Shown here: one piece after another, positions 41,348-51,889 of the stretch
How the letters are laid out: the number at the start of each line of letters is the position of its first letter
Numbering within the stretch: the first letter of the stretch is position 1
NCBI RefSeq assembly: GCF_011440395.1
Contig: NZ_JAAOIX010000005.1
Span: 186,001 to 250,000, forward strand
DNA from: Pseudomaricurvus alcaniphilus
GTDB lineage: Bacteria > Pseudomonadota > Gammaproteobacteria > Pseudomonadales > Cellvibrionaceae
Length of the DNA: 64,000 nucleotides
Direction of reading: 5' to 3'
Notes under the pieces: generated by a model
Seen by the model: the letters and a program-made list of their open reading frames with translations, nothing else
Database searches by the model: none
Told to the model about the DNA's origin: nothing
Program-made: the position numbers and the translations under genes

Positions 41348-42280
41348 TTAGCGGATGGTGCGGTGGATATAGGAGGCGGGATCAACCGCGCGGCCGTGCT
41401 TGTAGACTTCGAAATGGACGTGGGGCCCGGTGGAGCGCCCGCTGGAGCCCATCAGGGCTAACACCTGGCCTTTTTTGATAACGTCGCCCACATTCACCAG
41501 ATTTTCACTGTTGTGAGCGTAGCGAGTGCTGAAACCATTGCCGTGGTTGACTTCGACCATCTGGCCGTAGCCACTGCGCTCCCCGGACCAGGTCACAACC
41601 CCGGAGGCCACCGAGATCACGTCGGACCCCAGTTTACCGGCGAAATCGACCCCGTTGTGCCAGGCCACATGACCTTTAAAAGGGTCGGTGCGGCGGCCGA
41701 AACGAGACGACATCCAGCCCTTCTTGACCGGTCGCCCGGCCAAAAACACATCTTCCTGGATTTTACGCCTGGCGAGCAGGGTTTCCAGGGTTTCCAGCTG
41801 CAATTTTCGGTCGGCAATCTGTTCGGTCAACTGGTCGATCACCTGGATAAAATCCGGTGCCAGGTAAGCTTCGCCCAGCTCTGCGGTTTCCGGGCCACCC
41901 ACCGCCGGCGGCTGGCTGAAATCAAACTCTCCCTCGTCCAGCTTGGCGATGGAGGTCAGGCGCTCACCGAGGGCATCGAGGCGCAGTACCTTGGCCTGCA
42001 GTTCTGCCAGGCGCAGGGTCAGTGCGGCCAGTTTTTCCTCGGCGTTCTGCCGCGTGGTCGCGACGCGACTATTCTGTTCTGCCAGCGCCTTGCCCCAGGA
42101 CTTGGCCACATCTTCTGTGAGAAACCCGTCCGGATCCTGGCCTTCAAATTGAGCGCTGGTGAGCACCCCCAACCCAAACGGAATTCCGAGCAGACACACC
42201 GACAGCAGTGATCGCGTCCACCCGCTAAGGGTAAAACTGCGACTGCGACCGTGATGTTTTCCGACCAGAATAATCTTCAT
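41348..42280 (-). CDS. M23 (LytM-like) peptidase, membrane-anchored
   Basis: A 310-residue protein. A transmembrane helix lies near residues 25-45, a coiled coil at about 65-110, another short helical region, and a LytM domain at about 185-305. The zinc site is intact: WHNGVDFAG and GPHVHFEVYKHG give the His-Asp and His-x-His ligands. It should cut peptidoglycan cross-bridges or activate amidases at the division site. The same place between lpxC and secA holds an M23 gene in Pseudomonas. It starts 309 bp after lpxC and precedes secA by 115 bp. Confidence 0.9.
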   Translation of the reverse strand: MKIILVGKHHGRSRSFTLSGWTRSLLSVCLLGIPFGLGVLTSAQFEGQDPDGFLTEDVAKSWGKALAEQNSRVATTRQNAEEKLAALTLRLAELQAKVLRLDALGERLTSIAKLDEGEFDFSQPPAVGGPETAELGEAYLAPDFIQVIDQLTEQIADRKLQLETLETLLARRKIQEDVFLAGRPVKKGWMSSRFGRRTDPFKGHVAWHNGVDFAGKLGSDVISVASGVVTWSGERSGYGQMVEVNHGNGFSTRYAHNSENLVNVGDVIKKGQVLALMGSSGRSTGPHVHFEVYKHGRAVDPASYIHRTIR

Positions 42281-42589
42281 GGGCTATCGGGTTACTATTG
42301 TTTTGGCATCAAATTAGTGTTTACGTGTCTGTCTATGGTCGCCCAACGCTGCGGCAGCACCCTATCTCAGGTCCCAGGACCTTCTCTCAGGCTAAACACC
42401 ACTCTTTATCGTCAGTCTATTTAAAGCACAAACTGTTTAAGGTAGTAGCCTGGCACACACGCCAAACTCTGCCGGAAGTGTCAAATAATCCGACAGAGTT
42501 CATTAAATATGGCACAGGATTTGAATATTGCCAACCAATAAGTTGCGACGCGCCTCGCAATTGCGACAGCGCGTGCGCGGGCAGCAACC
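42281..42589. other. Non-coding gap between lpxC and the M23 gene
   Basis: This 309-bp region has lower GC than its neighbours and holds no convincing gene on either strand. In Pseudomonas I recall a DUF721 gene at this place; the small plus-strand frame here has no DUF721-like sequence. It presumably carries the promoter for the M23-secA block. Confidence 0.45.
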
Positions 42590-43504
42590 TCAGGACAAGG
42601 CCAGAACCGGTTTGATATAGCGGATTGGCGCCTCTGCATCGTCCTCGAAGGTCACCACTTCCCAGGCATCTTTCTGGGCAATCAACTGGCGCAGGGACTT
42701 GTTGTTCAGCCCATGACCCGATTTGTGTGCCTTGAATTCGCCAATCAGGCTATTGCCGAGCAGGTAGAGATCACCGATGGCATCGAGAATCTTGTGCTTC
42801 ACAAATTCATCTTCGTAGCGCAGGCCGTCTTCGTTAAGGATCCGGTATTCGTCCACCACGATGGCGTTGTCGACACTACCGCCCTTGGCCAGGCCCTTGG
42901 AGCGCAAATATTCAATTTCGTGCATAAAGCCGAAGGTGCGCGCACGGCTCACTTCCTTAACAAAGGAGGTGCTGGAGAAATCCACCGCCGCTTCCAGCGT
43001 TCGGCCCCGGAATACCGGGTGGTCGAACTCAATGGAAAAAGACACCTTAAAGCCGTTAAAAGGCAGGAAACTGGCGGTTTTTTCGCCGTCTTTCACCACT
43101 ACCGGCTTCTTGATGCGAATAAACTTCTTCGCCGCTGGCTGCTCTTCGATGCCCGCGGACTGGATCAGGAACACAAACGGACCTGCCGAGCCATCCATAA
43201 TCGGGACTTCGGGCGCACTGACTTCGATAATGGCGTTGTCGATGCCCATACCGGCAATGGCAGAGAGCAGGTGCTCAACCGTTGATACCCGGGTGTTGCC
43301 GTTTACCAGGGTGGTCGAAAGGGTAGTATCACCCACATTCTCCGCCTTGGCCTGGATTTCCACGACCGGGTCCAGATCCACCCGGCGAAATACGATACCC
43401 GTGTCCACGGCTGCTGGCAGCAGGGTCAAATAGATTTTTTGACCCGTGTGCAGGCCCACACCGGTGGCCCGAATGGCGTTTTTAAGAGTACGCTGTCTAA
43501 TCAT
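42590..43504 (-). CDS. lpxC: UDP-3-O-acyl-N-acetylglucosamine deacetylase LpxC
   Basis: A 304-residue zinc enzyme that commits UDP-GlcNAc to lipid A. It starts [19 protein letters not shown]. The zinc and catalytic blocks are [37 protein letters not shown] and [12 protein letters not shown]. The ATG at 43504 is chosen over the GTG at 43513 because LpxC proteins begin at this MI(R/K)QRT sequence. It is the last gene of the division cluster, 205 bp after ftsZ, so it probably also has its own promoter. Confidence 0.98.
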   Translation of the reverse strand: MIRQRTLKNAIRATGVGLHTGQKIYLTLLPAAVDTGIVFRRVDLDPVVEIQAKAENVGDTTLSTTLVNGNTRVSTVEHLLSAIAGMGIDNAIIEVSAPEVPIMDGSAGPFVFLIQSAGIEEQPAAKKFIRIKKPVVVKDGEKTASFLPFNGFKVSFSIEFDHPVFRGRTLEAAVDFSSTSFVKEVSRARTFGFMHEIEYLRSKGLAKGGSVDNAIVVDEYRILNEDGLRYEDEFVKHKILDAIGDLYLLGNSLIGEFKAHKSGHGLNNKSLRQLIAQKDAWEVVTFEDDAEAPIRYIKPVLALS

Positions 43505-43718
43505 TGATATCACTTAACCCATGTATGTGACAGTTAATCGACGAATAGTACCAAAATTAGCCCCTGCACACTACTAACTGCATACCTATGCAAGCAAAAT
43601 CATCTGCAGTCGCAATCAGCAACTGGCGCTGTAGCGGGCCAATCTGCCGCCGAGCGGTAACGCGCCAGCCAGACCCCGGTCGGAGCGGCCCGGACTGTCG
43701 CGTTTTTACCCCCAGGCA

Positions 43719-44873
43719 CTAGTCCGCCTGGCGACGCAGGAAGGCCGGGATATCCAGGTACTCCATATCCTTGTCGTCCACTGGCTTGCGGGCGGCATTG
43801 CCCTGGGCCTTGCGCATAATGGTGGGCTTGTCGAGGGCGGCGTAATCCGGCTGGCCGGTGGTGCGCAGGGTGTTGTCGACCACCATTTTGGTGGCTGAAA
43901 CCTTGGCCGACTCGACCAGGCCGCCAAGGCCGGTCGCCACGACAGTGACGCGCAACTCATCGCTCATTTCCGGATCGATAACTGTACCCACCACCACTGT
44001 GGCATCGGCAGAGGCGAACTCCTCGACGGTATCACCCACCTCGGAAAACTCACCCAGCGACAGGTCGAGACCGGCGGTGATGTTGACCAGGATGCCCCGC
44101 GCGCCCTCCAGGTTGATATCTTCCAGCAGCGGACTGCGAATAGCAGCTTCAGCGGCTTCGCGAGCGCGATTTTCACCGCGGGCGTGACCGGTACCCATCA
44201 TAGCCATGCCCATTTCCGACATCACCGTGCGCACATCGGCAAAATCCACGTTGATCATACCGGGGCGGATGATCAGGTCGGCGATACCCTGCACTGCGCC
44301 CAGCAATACATCGTTGGCGGCCTTGAAGGCATCCAGCAGGCTGGTGGTTTTGCCCAGTACGGCGAGCAGCTTTTCGTTCGGGATAATGATCAGCGAATCC
44401 ACATGCTCTTGCAGCTCGCGAATCCCGGCCTCGGCGATGGCGAGACGCTTTTTACCCTCGAACGGGAACGGCTTGGTGACCACCGCCACGGTCAGTATGC
44501 CCATTTCCTTGGCCACTTCGGCCACCACCGGTGCACCGCCGGTACCGGTACCACCACCCATGCCGGCCGTGATAAAGACCATATCGGCGCCGCTCAGCAC
44601 CTCGGCGATACGCTCCTTGTCTTCCATCGCCGCCTGGCGACCGATCTCCGGATTGGCGCCGGCACCGAGCCCCTTGGTAATGCAGTTACCCAGCTGCAGC
44701 ACCGTGCGAGTATCGATATTTTTCAACGCCTGGGCGTCGGTATTGGCACAGACAAAGTCCACGCCTTCTACCTGGTTGAGAATCATGTGAGTGACGGCAT
44801 TGCCACCACCACCACCGACTCCGATGACTTTGATTACTGCGTTTTGCGGTACGCTATCTACCAGTTCAAACAT
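43719..44873 (-). CDS. ftsZ: Cell division GTPase FtsZ
   Basis: A 384-residue tubulin homologue that forms the Z ring. The signature loop is [18 protein letters not shown] (near 105), the catalytic T7 loop is [11 protein letters not shown] (about 205), and the C-terminal conserved peptide that binds FtsA and ZipA is [13 protein letters not shown] after a variable linker. Within the usual ftsQAZ order; 95 bp after ftsA. Confidence 0.99.
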   Translation of the reverse strand: MFELVDSVPQNAVIKVIGVGGGGGNAVTHMILNQVEGVDFVCANTDAQALKNIDTRTVLQLGNCITKGLGAGANPEIGRQAAMEDKERIAEVLSGADMVFITAGMGGGTGTGGAPVVAEVAKEMGILTVAVVTKPFPFEGKKRLAIAEAGIRELQEHVDSLIIIPNEKLLAVLGKTTSLLDAFKAANDVLLGAVQGIADLIIRPGMINVDFADVRTVMSEMGMAMMGTGHARGENRAREAAEAAIRSPLLEDINLEGARGILVNITAGLDLSLGEFSEVGDTVEEFASADATVVVGTVIDPEMSDELRVTVVATGLGGLVESAKVSATKMVVDNTLRTTGQPDYAALDKPTIMRKAQGNAARKPVDDKDMEYLDIPAFLRRQAD

Positions 44874-44967
44874 AAATTACCCCTTGTTTCCCTTACCAGA
44901 ATTTAAATGACTAACAACGTGCGTTTTACTGCCCCCAATTAAACCGGACCGCTCCCGGGCTCGCGCC

Positions 44968-46206
44968 CTAGAAACTGGCCTGGAACCAGGCTTTCACCCG
45001 GCCCCAAAAAGTATTCCCTGCTGCCTTGTTGTTGGACTGCGGTCGTCGCCCTTCGTACTGCTGCAGGCGAGCGTATTGCAACAACCCCACTCCGGTGGAA
45101 TAGATCGGGTTGTTGACGATATCGGTCAACCCCCGCACATTCTGCGGCGTTCCCAGGCGCACCGGCATATGGAAGATCTCCTCCGCCAGCTCAATGACGC
45201 CCTCCATTTTTGAAGTGCCGCCGGTCAGCACTATGCCGGCGGCAATCAGGTCTTCGAAACCACTGCGACGCAGCTCAGCCTGCACCAGGGTGAACAGCTC
45301 GTCGTAGCGCGGCTCCACCACCTCCGCCAGTGCCTGGCGGGACAAATCCCGCGGCTGGCGGTCGCCGACACTGGGCACCTTGATGGTTTCATCCGGGCCG
45401 GTGAGCTTGGCCAGCGCACAGGCGTATTTGATCTTGATTTCCTCGGCGTGCGGCGTCGGCGTGCGCAGCGCCATGGCAATATCATTGGTGACCTGGTCGC
45501 CGGCAATCGGGATCACACCGGTGTGGCGGATGGAGCCCTCAGTGAAGATGGCGATGTCGGTGGTGCCGCCACCAATGTCCACCATGCACACACCCAGTTC
45601 CTTTTCGTCTTCGGTGAGCACTGAATAGCTGGACGCCAGCTGCTCCAGAATGATGTCTTCCACTTCCAGGCCGCAGCGGCGAATACACTTTTCAATATTC
45701 TGGGCGGCGTTTACCGCGCAGGTCACCAGGTGCACCTTGGCTTCCAGTCGCACACCAGACATACCCAACGGTTCTTTCACCCCCTCCTGCTCGTCGATCA
45801 GGTATTCCTGCGGCAGGATATGGAGGATTTTCTGGTCCGCCGGAATGGCCACCGCCTGGGCCGCATCGATGACCCGCTCCAGGTCCTGGCTGAACACTTC
45901 CCGGTCCTTGATGGCGACGATACCGTGGGAGTTGAGGCTGCGAATATGGCTGCCGGCAATGCCCGCATAGACAGAGTGGATCTGGCAACCCGCCATCAAC
46001 TCCGCCTCTTCGATTGCCCGCTGGATCGACTGCACCGTGGACTCGATATTGACCACCACCCCCTTCTTCAAACCGGAGGAACGATGGGTGCCGATGCCGA
46101 CGATCTCAAGTTCGCCATCCGGGGCAATTTCACCGACGATGGCCACCACCTTCGAGGTGCCAATATCCAGCCCTACGATCATTCGACTATCATTTGCCGG
46201 TGCCAT
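44968..46206 (-). CDS. ftsA: Cell division protein FtsA
   Basis: A 412-residue actin-like protein that tethers FtsZ to the membrane. The nucleotide site is VGLDIGTSKVVAIVGEI and VDIGGGTTDIAIF, with GIVLTGGTSKMEG. The C-terminal amphipathic helix that inserts in the membrane is GRVKAWFQASF. A 84-bp gap separates it from ftsQ. Confidence 0.98.
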   Translation of the reverse strand: MAPANDSRMIVGLDIGTSKVVAIVGEIAPDGELEIVGIGTHRSSGLKKGVVVNIESTVQSIQRAIEEAELMAGCQIHSVYAGIAGSHIRSLNSHGIVAIKDREVFSQDLERVIDAAQAVAIPADQKILHILPQEYLIDEQEGVKEPLGMSGVRLEAKVHLVTCAVNAAQNIEKCIRRCGLEVEDIILEQLASSYSVLTEDEKELGVCMVDIGGGTTDIAIFTEGSIRHTGVIPIAGDQVTNDIAMALRTPTPHAEEIKIKYACALAKLTGPDETIKVPSVGDRQPRDLSRQALAEVVEPRYDELFTLVQAELRRSGFEDLIAAGIVLTGGTSKMEGVIELAEEIFHMPVRLGTPQNVRGLTDIVNNPIYSTGVGLLQYARLQQYEGRRPQSNNKAAGNTFWGRVKAWFQASF

Positions 46207-46290
46207 TGCCCATCCTCATAACCAGCGCTGGACGACAGGCTTGTGCCGGCCGCATTGCTTCAAAACGTACTTTCATAACTTCCCATTTCA

Positions 46291-47148
46291 TCAGGCACTC
46301 ACCTCATCCTTCCACTGCACCGCCAAACCGTTGAAATATCTCAGGTCGATGCGTTGCAGCTGGGACCAGCGCTCGTGCAAATGACTCTCATACACCGTCA
46401 GCAGGCGCTGCACCCGGTTGATCACCTGGTCGCGACCGATTTCAATGACCACGCCGTCCTGCAGTGCCAGTGACCAACTACGACTGGCATCACAGGTCAA
46501 CTGCTGCACCACCATTTTCTGTTGCTTGAGCAGGTTGCTGATCGCCCGGTACTGCGCCATCACCTCCTGCTCCAAACCGTCGGCGCCGGACAACCGCGGC
46601 AACCCCTGTAACAGACTTGCATTACCCTGGCCGACTTGCAGGCGAATAATCTCGCCGCGATGATTGAGCGCATCGCTGTCGCCCCAGCGCGCAATCGGCT
46701 TGTGCTCGACCACCGTCACCTCCAGCCCGTCCGGCCAGCGCCGCTCGACCCGGGCCCGGTCAATCCAGGGTTCCCGGTGCAACGCGGCCTGAATATCCTC
46801 CAGCTTCAACTTCATAAAGCTGCTGCCCATGGCGCCGTAGACCCGCTCCGCCACCAACTCACGACTGACGTGGGTGAACTCGCCATTGATTTTGACGCTG
46901 GCAACCGGCTTATCCAGCCAGCCGACCGCGCCGCTGTAGCCAAAATAGAGACCGCCCAGCAGCACACTTAACACGGCCCCGCGCTTGCACCAGCGCCCCA
47001 GGGCCTGCAGCCCGGCGCGCCAATCGACCGTCACTTTTTGACCGCGACGGCTGGCGCCCTGCTTGCGCACTGCCGGACTTTTCTCCACCGGTCGTCGCCC
47101 GCCGCGACGCGAGCGGTCGCTGCTGGCACCCCTGCCATTGGCCGCCAT
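46291..47148 (-). CDS. ftsQ: Cell division protein FtsQ
   Basis: A 285-residue divisome protein with a short cytoplasmic tail rich in Arg, one helix (about 58-78), then POTRA (VKINGEFTHVSRELVAERVYG) and beta domains in the periplasm. It links FtsBL to the early divisome. The open frame reaches 47334, but the start at 47148 is chosen because its A is shared with the ddlB stop (TGATG), the coupling expected in this cluster. Confidence 0.93.
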   Translation of the reverse strand: MAANGRGASSDRSRRGGRRPVEKSPAVRKQGASRRGQKVTVDWRAGLQALGRWCKRGAVLSVLLGGLYFGYSGAVGWLDKPVASVKINGEFTHVSRELVAERVYGAMGSSFMKLKLEDIQAALHREPWIDRARVERRWPDGLEVTVVEHKPIARWGDSDALNHRGEIIRLQVGQGNASLLQGLPRLSGADGLEQEVMAQYRAISNLLKQQKMVVQQLTCDASRSWSLALQDGVVIEIGRDQVINRVQRLLTVYESHLHERWSQLQRIDLRYFNGLAVQWKDEVSA

Positions 47149-48092
47149 CAGCGCGCTTCCTCCAGGGTCTGGGCCAGGATTTCCAGGCACAGTTCGGCAA
47201 ACGACAAACCACTGGCCCTGGCCGCCATAGGCACCAGGCTGTGGTCGGTCATACCGGGCACCGTATTGACTTCCAGCAGGTAGAAACGGCCCTGCTCGTC
47301 CGCCATAAAGTCGGCCCGCCCCCAGCCGCTGCAACCCAACAGCTCAAACGCCTGCAGGGCCAGCGCCTGCAACTGCGCCTCGTCGCTGGCCGACAGGCCG
47401 CAGGGGCACAGGTAGCGGGTATCATCGGCCAGGTACTTGGCATCGTAATCGTAAAACTGGTGATCGGTTTCCAGTTTGATGGCCGGCAGCGCCCGGCCAT
47501 TGAGCAGCGCCACGGTGTACTCGGCACCAGTGATCAACCGCTCCGCAAAAACGCTGCTGTCGAATTTGGAGGCCTCCACAAAGGCGCTCTGCAACTGTTC
47601 CAGCGAGCTCACTTTCGACATGCCGATGCTGGAACCCTCATGGGCCGGCTTGACCATTAACTGCGGCCCCAGTTCGGCCACCACCGCGGCGAGATTGTCG
47701 GCCTGCAGGACCCGGTAATCCGGGGTGCTGATGCCAGCCGCTGAAAACACCAGCTTGCTGCGCCACTTGTCCATGGCCAGCGCCGACGCCTGTACCCCGC
47801 TGCCGGTGTAGGGCAGGTTGAAAAACTCCAGCAGCGCCTGGATTCTTCCATCTTCACCGCCAGCGCCGTGCAGGGCGATAAACACGCGATCCAGCTGCTC
47901 CGCTTGCAGCCGCTCAATGATATTGGCGTCCACATCGATCAAAATGGTGTCCACACCCTCGCCGCGCAGTGCCGCGCACACTTCGCTGCCACTTTTCAGT
48001 GACACCTCCCGCTCGGCCGACGTGCCGCCGTAAAGCACCGCGACCCGGCCCAATTGCTCTGCACTGACTTTCACGCTCTTCTCACCTGCCAA
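47148..48092 (-). CDS. ddlB: D-alanine--D-alanine ligase DdlB
   Basis: A 314-residue ATP-grasp ligase that makes the D-Ala-D-Ala end of the wall precursor. Visible are VAVLYGGTSAEREVSLKSG (N-terminal loop), VKPAHEGSSIGMSKV and the metal-binding LEVNTVPGMTDHSLVP. The usual start would be TTG at 48092; an in-frame GTG six codons further on is an alternative. The start lies at the end of a 17-bp tandem repeat that carries a Shine-Dalgarno-like AGGTGAG. It overlaps ftsQ by one base. Confidence 0.95.
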   Translation of the reverse strand: MAGEKSVKVSAEQLGRVAVLYGGTSAEREVSLKSGSEVCAALRGEGVDTILIDVDANIIERLQAEQLDRVFIALHGAGGEDGRIQALLEFFNLPYTGSGVQASALAMDKWRSKLVFSAAGISTPDYRVLQADNLAAVVAELGPQLMVKPAHEGSSIGMSKVSSLEQLQSAFVEASKFDSSVFAERLITGAEYTVALLNGRALPAIKLETDHQFYDYDAKYLADDTRYLCPCGLSASDEAQLQALALQAFELLGCSGWGRADFMADEQGRFYLLEVNTVPGMTDHSLVPMAARASGLSFAELCLEILAQTLEEAR

Positions 48093-48128
48093 CTTTTCTC
48101 ACCTGCCAACTTTTCTCACCTGCCAACA
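48081..48128 (-). repeat. 17-bp tandem repeat over the ddlB start
   Basis: Nearly three copies of TTGGCAGGTGAGAAAAG (minus strand) fill the 41-bp space between murC and ddlB and run into the ddlB start. Each copy offers a TTG start codon and an AGGTGAG ribosome-binding site for the next. A change in copy number would alter the distance to murC but, because the last copy holds the ddlB start, not the ddlB reading frame. Confidence 0.85.
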
Positions 48129-48133
48129 TAGGT

Positions 48134-49555
48134 TTATTGCAACTTTCTCTTCACCAGTTCCGCCGCCAGCAGGCCGACGTTACCGGCCCCCTGGGTCAAG
48201 ACGATATCGCCGGGCTGCACCAGGTCCCGAATCAATTCCGGCACACCATCGATGCCCTCCACAAAAATAGGATCCAGCTGGCCGCGCAGGCGAATACTGC
48301 GGCACAGGTGGCGGCTGTCGGCCCCGGCAACGGGGCTCTCACCGGCACTGTAAACCTCCAGCAGTACCAGGCTGTCCACCTGGGACAGAACTTCGACGAA
48401 GTCCTCGTACAAATCCCGGGTGCGGGTATAGCGGTGCGGCTGGTAGATCATCACCAGCCGGCGCTCGGGCCAGCCGGCACGAATGGCGGCAATCGTGGCC
48501 GCCACTTCCCGGGGGTGATGACCGTAGTCATCCACCAGCATCGCCTCGCCGCCCGCCACCGGGAAATTGCCGTACACTTCGAAGCGGCGCCCAACCCCCT
48601 GGAATTCCTGCAGCCCGCGCTGAATGGCCTCATCCGCCACTTTTTCATCGGTCGCCACCGCCACCGCGGCCAGGGCATTGAGCACATTGTGCAAGCCAGG
48701 CATGTTCACCGTGACCTGCAGGTCGCTGTGCTGGTCGGGCCGCAGCGCGGTAAAACAGGTACTCAGCCCGGTTTGCTTGACGTCGATCGCGCGGTAATCG
48801 TTGCCCTCGTTAAAACCGTAGGTAATGACCGGCCGGGCAATATCGCCAATGATCTCCTGCACCACCGGGTCGTCGCCGCACACCACCGCCAGGCCGTAAA
48901 ACGGCAAGTTGTGGAGAAACTCCACAAAGGTGGTTTTGACGTTGGCAAAATCACCGCCGTAGGTGTCCATGTGATCGGCATCGATATTGGTCACCACCGC
49001 CACCATGGGCTGCAAGTGCAGGAAGGAGGCGTCACTTTCATCCGCCTCCGCCACCAGGTAGCGGCTGGCCCCGAGCTGGGCGTTGGCGCCGGCGCTGTTG
49101 AGCAAACCGCCGATAACAAAGGTCGGGTCGAGGCCGCCGCAGGCCAGTACCGAGGCGAGCAAACTGGTGGTGGTGGTTTTACCGTGGGTGCCGGCCACCG
49201 CGATGCCGTGCCGGTAGCGCATCAGCTCACCCAGCATCTCGGCCCGCCGCACCACCGGAATGCGCTGCTCCCTGGCACCGATCATTTCCGGGTTGTGCGC
49301 GTCCACCGCGGAGGAGTTCACCACCACGTCGGCGCCGCTGACGTTGCTCTCGCTGTGGCCGATAAAAATCGTTGCCCCCTTATCCGCCAGGCGCCGGGTG
49401 ACTTTCGACTCGCGCAGGTCAGACCCGGAAATGGCATAGCCCTGGTTCAGCAACACTTCGGCAATACCGCTCATGCCGGCGCCGCCGATCCCGATAAAGT
49501 GAATGCGCTTGATGCGCCGCATTTCCGGAATACTGATAATTTTCTTGTCAACCAT
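48134..49555 (-). CDS. murC: UDP-N-acetylmuramate--L-alanine ligase MurC
   Basis: A 473-residue Mur ligase that adds L-Ala to UDP-MurNAc. The N-terminal Rossmann domain has [17 protein letters not shown], the ATP loop is [13 protein letters not shown] (about 121), and the C-terminal domain has [13 protein letters not shown] and [16 protein letters not shown]. It overlaps murG by 8 nt. Confidence 0.98.
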   Translation of the reverse strand: MVDKKIISIPEMRRIKRIHFIGIGGAGMSGIAEVLLNQGYAISGSDLRESKVTRRLADKGATIFIGHSESNVSGADVVVNSSAVDAHNPEMIGAREQRIPVVRRAEMLGELMRYRHGIAVAGTHGKTTTTSLLASVLACGGLDPTFVIGGLLNSAGANAQLGASRYLVAEADESDASFLHLQPMVAVVTNIDADHMDTYGGDFANVKTTFVEFLHNLPFYGLAVVCGDDPVVQEIIGDIARPVITYGFNEGNDYRAIDVKQTGLSTCFTALRPDQHSDLQVTVNMPGLHNVLNALAAVAVATDEKVADEAIQRGLQEFQGVGRRFEVYGNFPVAGGEAMLVDDYGHHPREVAATIAAIRAGWPERRLVMIYQPHRYTRTRDLYEDFVEVLSQVDSLVLLEVYSAGESPVAGADSRHLCRSIRLRGQLDPIFVEGIDGVPELIRDLVQPGDIVLTQGAGNVGLLAAELVKRKLQ

Positions 49556-50648
49556 GAGCCACCTTCCTCAAGCCCTCCCGGGCTGTTTGCTCGCAGTAAT
49601 CGGCCACGGTTTTGGCCGCGTCGGCACGCCCCAGGGACCTGGCCTGCTGCGCCATGGCCAGCAGGCGGGGACGGTCGGCGGAGACTTCCTCAATAAATTC
49701 CGCCAGCATACTGGCGCTCAAGTCGGACTGTTGCCGCAGCAGCGCCGCACCACTGTCTTCCAGCCACTGCGCATTGCGGGTCTGGTGGTCATCGATGGCA
49801 TGCGGATAAGGCACCAGCAAGGCGCCCCGGCCCGCCAGGGTCAGTTCGGCGATGGTCAGGGCTCCGGCGCGACAGACCACCAGGTCGGCCCACTCGTACA
49901 CCGCCGCCATGTCGTCGATAAACGCCATGACCTCGGCCTCCACGCCGCGATTGTTATAGCCGCTCTCGGTCACCTCCACATGGCGCCGGCCACACTGGTG
50001 TTTTACCTCCGGGCGCTGGCTGTGGGGCAGCAGCGCGATGGCCTCGGGCAGCAACTGGTTGAGCGCCAGCGCGCCGAGGCTGCCACCCAGCACCAGCAGG
50101 TGCAGCGGCCGCGACTGGTCGAGGGCCAAAGGCTTGACCCCGGCAATACTCTCGCGCACCGGGTTACCCACCTGTACCGCGCCCGCCAAACTGCCGGGAA
50201 ACGCCGCCAGGGTTTTGCTCGCCAGCCGCGCCAGCCAGCGGTTGGTGGTACCGGCCACCGCGTTCTGCTCGTGAATCAGCAGCGGCTTGCCCAGCAGCCA
50301 GGCCGCCACCCCGCCCGGCCCCGAGGCAAAGCCACCAAAGCCCAGCACCGCATCCGGATCGATTTGTTGCAGTATCTTGCGCGCCTGCAATACCGCCCGC
50401 AGCAGCAACCAGGGCGCCCGCAGCTTGGCCGCCAGGCCCCGGCCGCGCACGCCCTCGATGGGCAGGCAGTGCAGTGTAATATCCGCGTTTGGCACCAGCT
50501 CTGCCTCCAGCCCCCGAGCGGTACCGAGCCAGTTCAGGGTGACGCCGCGAGCGCGCAGCTTTTCCGCCACCGCCAGCGCCGGGAACACGTGGCCACCGGT
50601 GCCGCCGGCCATAATCACGATTTTCAGTGCCGGAGTGTCTGCGTTCAT
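49548..50648 (-). CDS. murG: Lipid II synthase MurG (GlcNAc transferase)
   Basis: A 366-residue peripheral GT-B enzyme (family 28) that adds GlcNAc to lipid I on the inner leaflet. Motifs are [18 protein letters not shown] and [16 protein letters not shown] near the N-terminus, with [18 protein letters not shown] and [20 protein letters not shown] in the C-terminal domain. The start at 50648 overlaps the ftsW stop (ATGA); the open frame to 50747 lies inside ftsW. Confidence 0.97.
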   Translation of the reverse strand: MNADTPALKIVIMAGGTGGHVFPALAVAEKLRARGVTLNWLGTARGLEAELVPNADITLHCLPIEGVRGRGLAAKLRAPWLLLRAVLQARKILQQIDPDAVLGFGGFASGPGGVAAWLLGKPLLIHEQNAVAGTTNRWLARLASKTLAAFPGSLAGAVQVGNPVRESIAGVKPLALDQSRPLHLLVLGGSLGALALNQLLPEAIALLPHSQRPEVKHQCGRRHVEVTESGYNNRGVEAEVMAFIDDMAAVYEWADLVVCRAGALTIAELTLAGRGALLVPYPHAIDDHQTRNAQWLEDSGAALLRQQSDLSASMLAEFIEEVSADRPRLLAMAQQARSLGRADAAKTVADYCEQTAREGLRKVAHG

Positions 50649-51889
50649 ACCAGCACACCCTCCACTTCCCGGACCTGCTCTTTCGCTGAACGTCCCTGCC
50701 CGCGGGAGTGCACCGGCTTGGCCACAGCCGCCAGGCACAGCTCCCAATCCATGCGCAACACCAGCGCCAGCAGTGCACAGGAAACCAGCAAGCTGCTGCC
50801 GCCGTAACTGATAAACGGCATGGTCAGACCCTTGGTGGGCAGTAAGCCGGACGCCACGCCCATATTGATAAAGGCCTGGCCGGCAAACATCACAGCGATG
50901 CCGAAAGCGGCAAAACTGCTGAAAGCCTTACCCATATTCATGGCCCGGCGGGCGACCCCGAGAACTTTGAACACCAGTGCCGCATAGGTGGCCACCACCA
51001 GCACAACCCCCACCAGCCCCAACTCCTCGGCGATAATCGCAAAGATAAAATCGGTGTGCGCCTCAGGCAGATAAAACAGCTTTTGCACACTGTTGCCCAA
51101 CCCCAGGCCAAACCACTCCCCCCGGCCAAAGGCAATCAGTGACTGGGTCAACTGGTAACCGCTATCAAACTGGTCTGCCCAGGGGTCAAGGAAGGTCTGC
51201 AGGCGCTGCAGCCGGTAGCTGGACTGGGTCGCCAGCACCGCCAGTGCACCTAGCCCCAGCACCAGCAATCCCAGGAATTGCCACAGCCGTACTCCGGCCA
51301 CAAACAGCATCGCCATAATGGCACCGGCCATTACCACTGAGGCACCGAAATCCGGCTCCAGCAGCAGCAGGAACACGATGGTGACCAGTATCAGCAGTGG
51401 CTTCAGCACACCCCAGCGGTCCTGCAGCATTTCCGCACCGCGGCGCGCCAAATAACTGGCGAAGAAAATAATCACACAGAATTTCGCCAACTCCGACGCC
51501 TGCAGCGCCAGCGGCCCGAACTGCAACCAGCGCTGGCTGCCGTTGACGCGTTTGCCGAGACCGGGGATCAACACCAGCACCAGCAGCGCCAGCGCCACCA
51601 CCAGTAGCAAACCGCCATAGGTTTCCCAAACCGCAATCGGTACTGCGGCCACCAGCACCGCAAAAATCACCCCCAGCGACCAGTAAGTGGCATAGCGGCG
51701 GGTAAAAAACCAGGCGTCGCCGTAGTTGGATTCCGCGTAGGACATGGACGCTGAGGTCACCATTACCAGCCCCACGGAGGACAGCACCAAAATCAGCAGC
51801 AACAGCTGCCAGTTGATGGCCTCGGTCCAGCGCCAGCCTGTGGCCAGGCCGAGCCCTTTGGGTTGTCCCAGTTTGGCCAGCAGGCTCAT
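50645..51889 (-). CDS. ftsW: Peptidoglycan polymerase FtsW (SEDS)
   Basis: A 414-residue integral membrane protein with about ten helices. It is the SEDS glycosyltransferase of the divisome and acts with FtsI. Visible are GKRVNGSQRWLQFGPLALQA, the LLLLEPDFGASVVM block with the catalytic-type Asp, and the C-terminal PFISYGGSSLLVSCALLALV. It overlaps murD and murG by 4 nt each. Confidence 0.98.
   Translation of the reverse strand: MSLLAKLGQPKGLGLATGWRWTEAINWQLLLLILVLSSVGLVMVTSASMSYAESNYGDAWFFTRRYATYWSLGVIFAVLVAAVPIAVWETYGGLLLVVALALLVLVLIPGLGKRVNGSQRWLQFGPLALQASELAKFCVIIFFASYLARRGAEMLQDRWGVLKPLLILVTIVFLLLLEPDFGASVVMAGAIMAMLFVAGVRLWQFLGLLVLGLGALAVLATQSSYRLQRLQTFLDPWADQFDSGYQLTQSLIAFGRGEWFGLGLGNSVQKLFYLPEAHTDFIFAIIAEELGLVGVVLVVATYAALVFKVLGVARRAMNMGKAFSSFAAFGIAVMFAGQAFINMGVASGLLPTKGLTMPFISYGGSSLLVSCALLALVLRMDWELCLAAVAKPVHSRGQGRSAKEQVREVEGVLV

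Noticed and set aside
42298-42615. 105-codon plus-strand frame as a possible DUF721 protein
   Set aside because: No DUF721-like sequence, no start signal, and it runs into the lpxC 3' end.
48137-49696. 519-codon plus-strand frame opposite murC
   Set aside because: Shadow of murC, which has the Mur ligase ATP loop and the expected overlaps.
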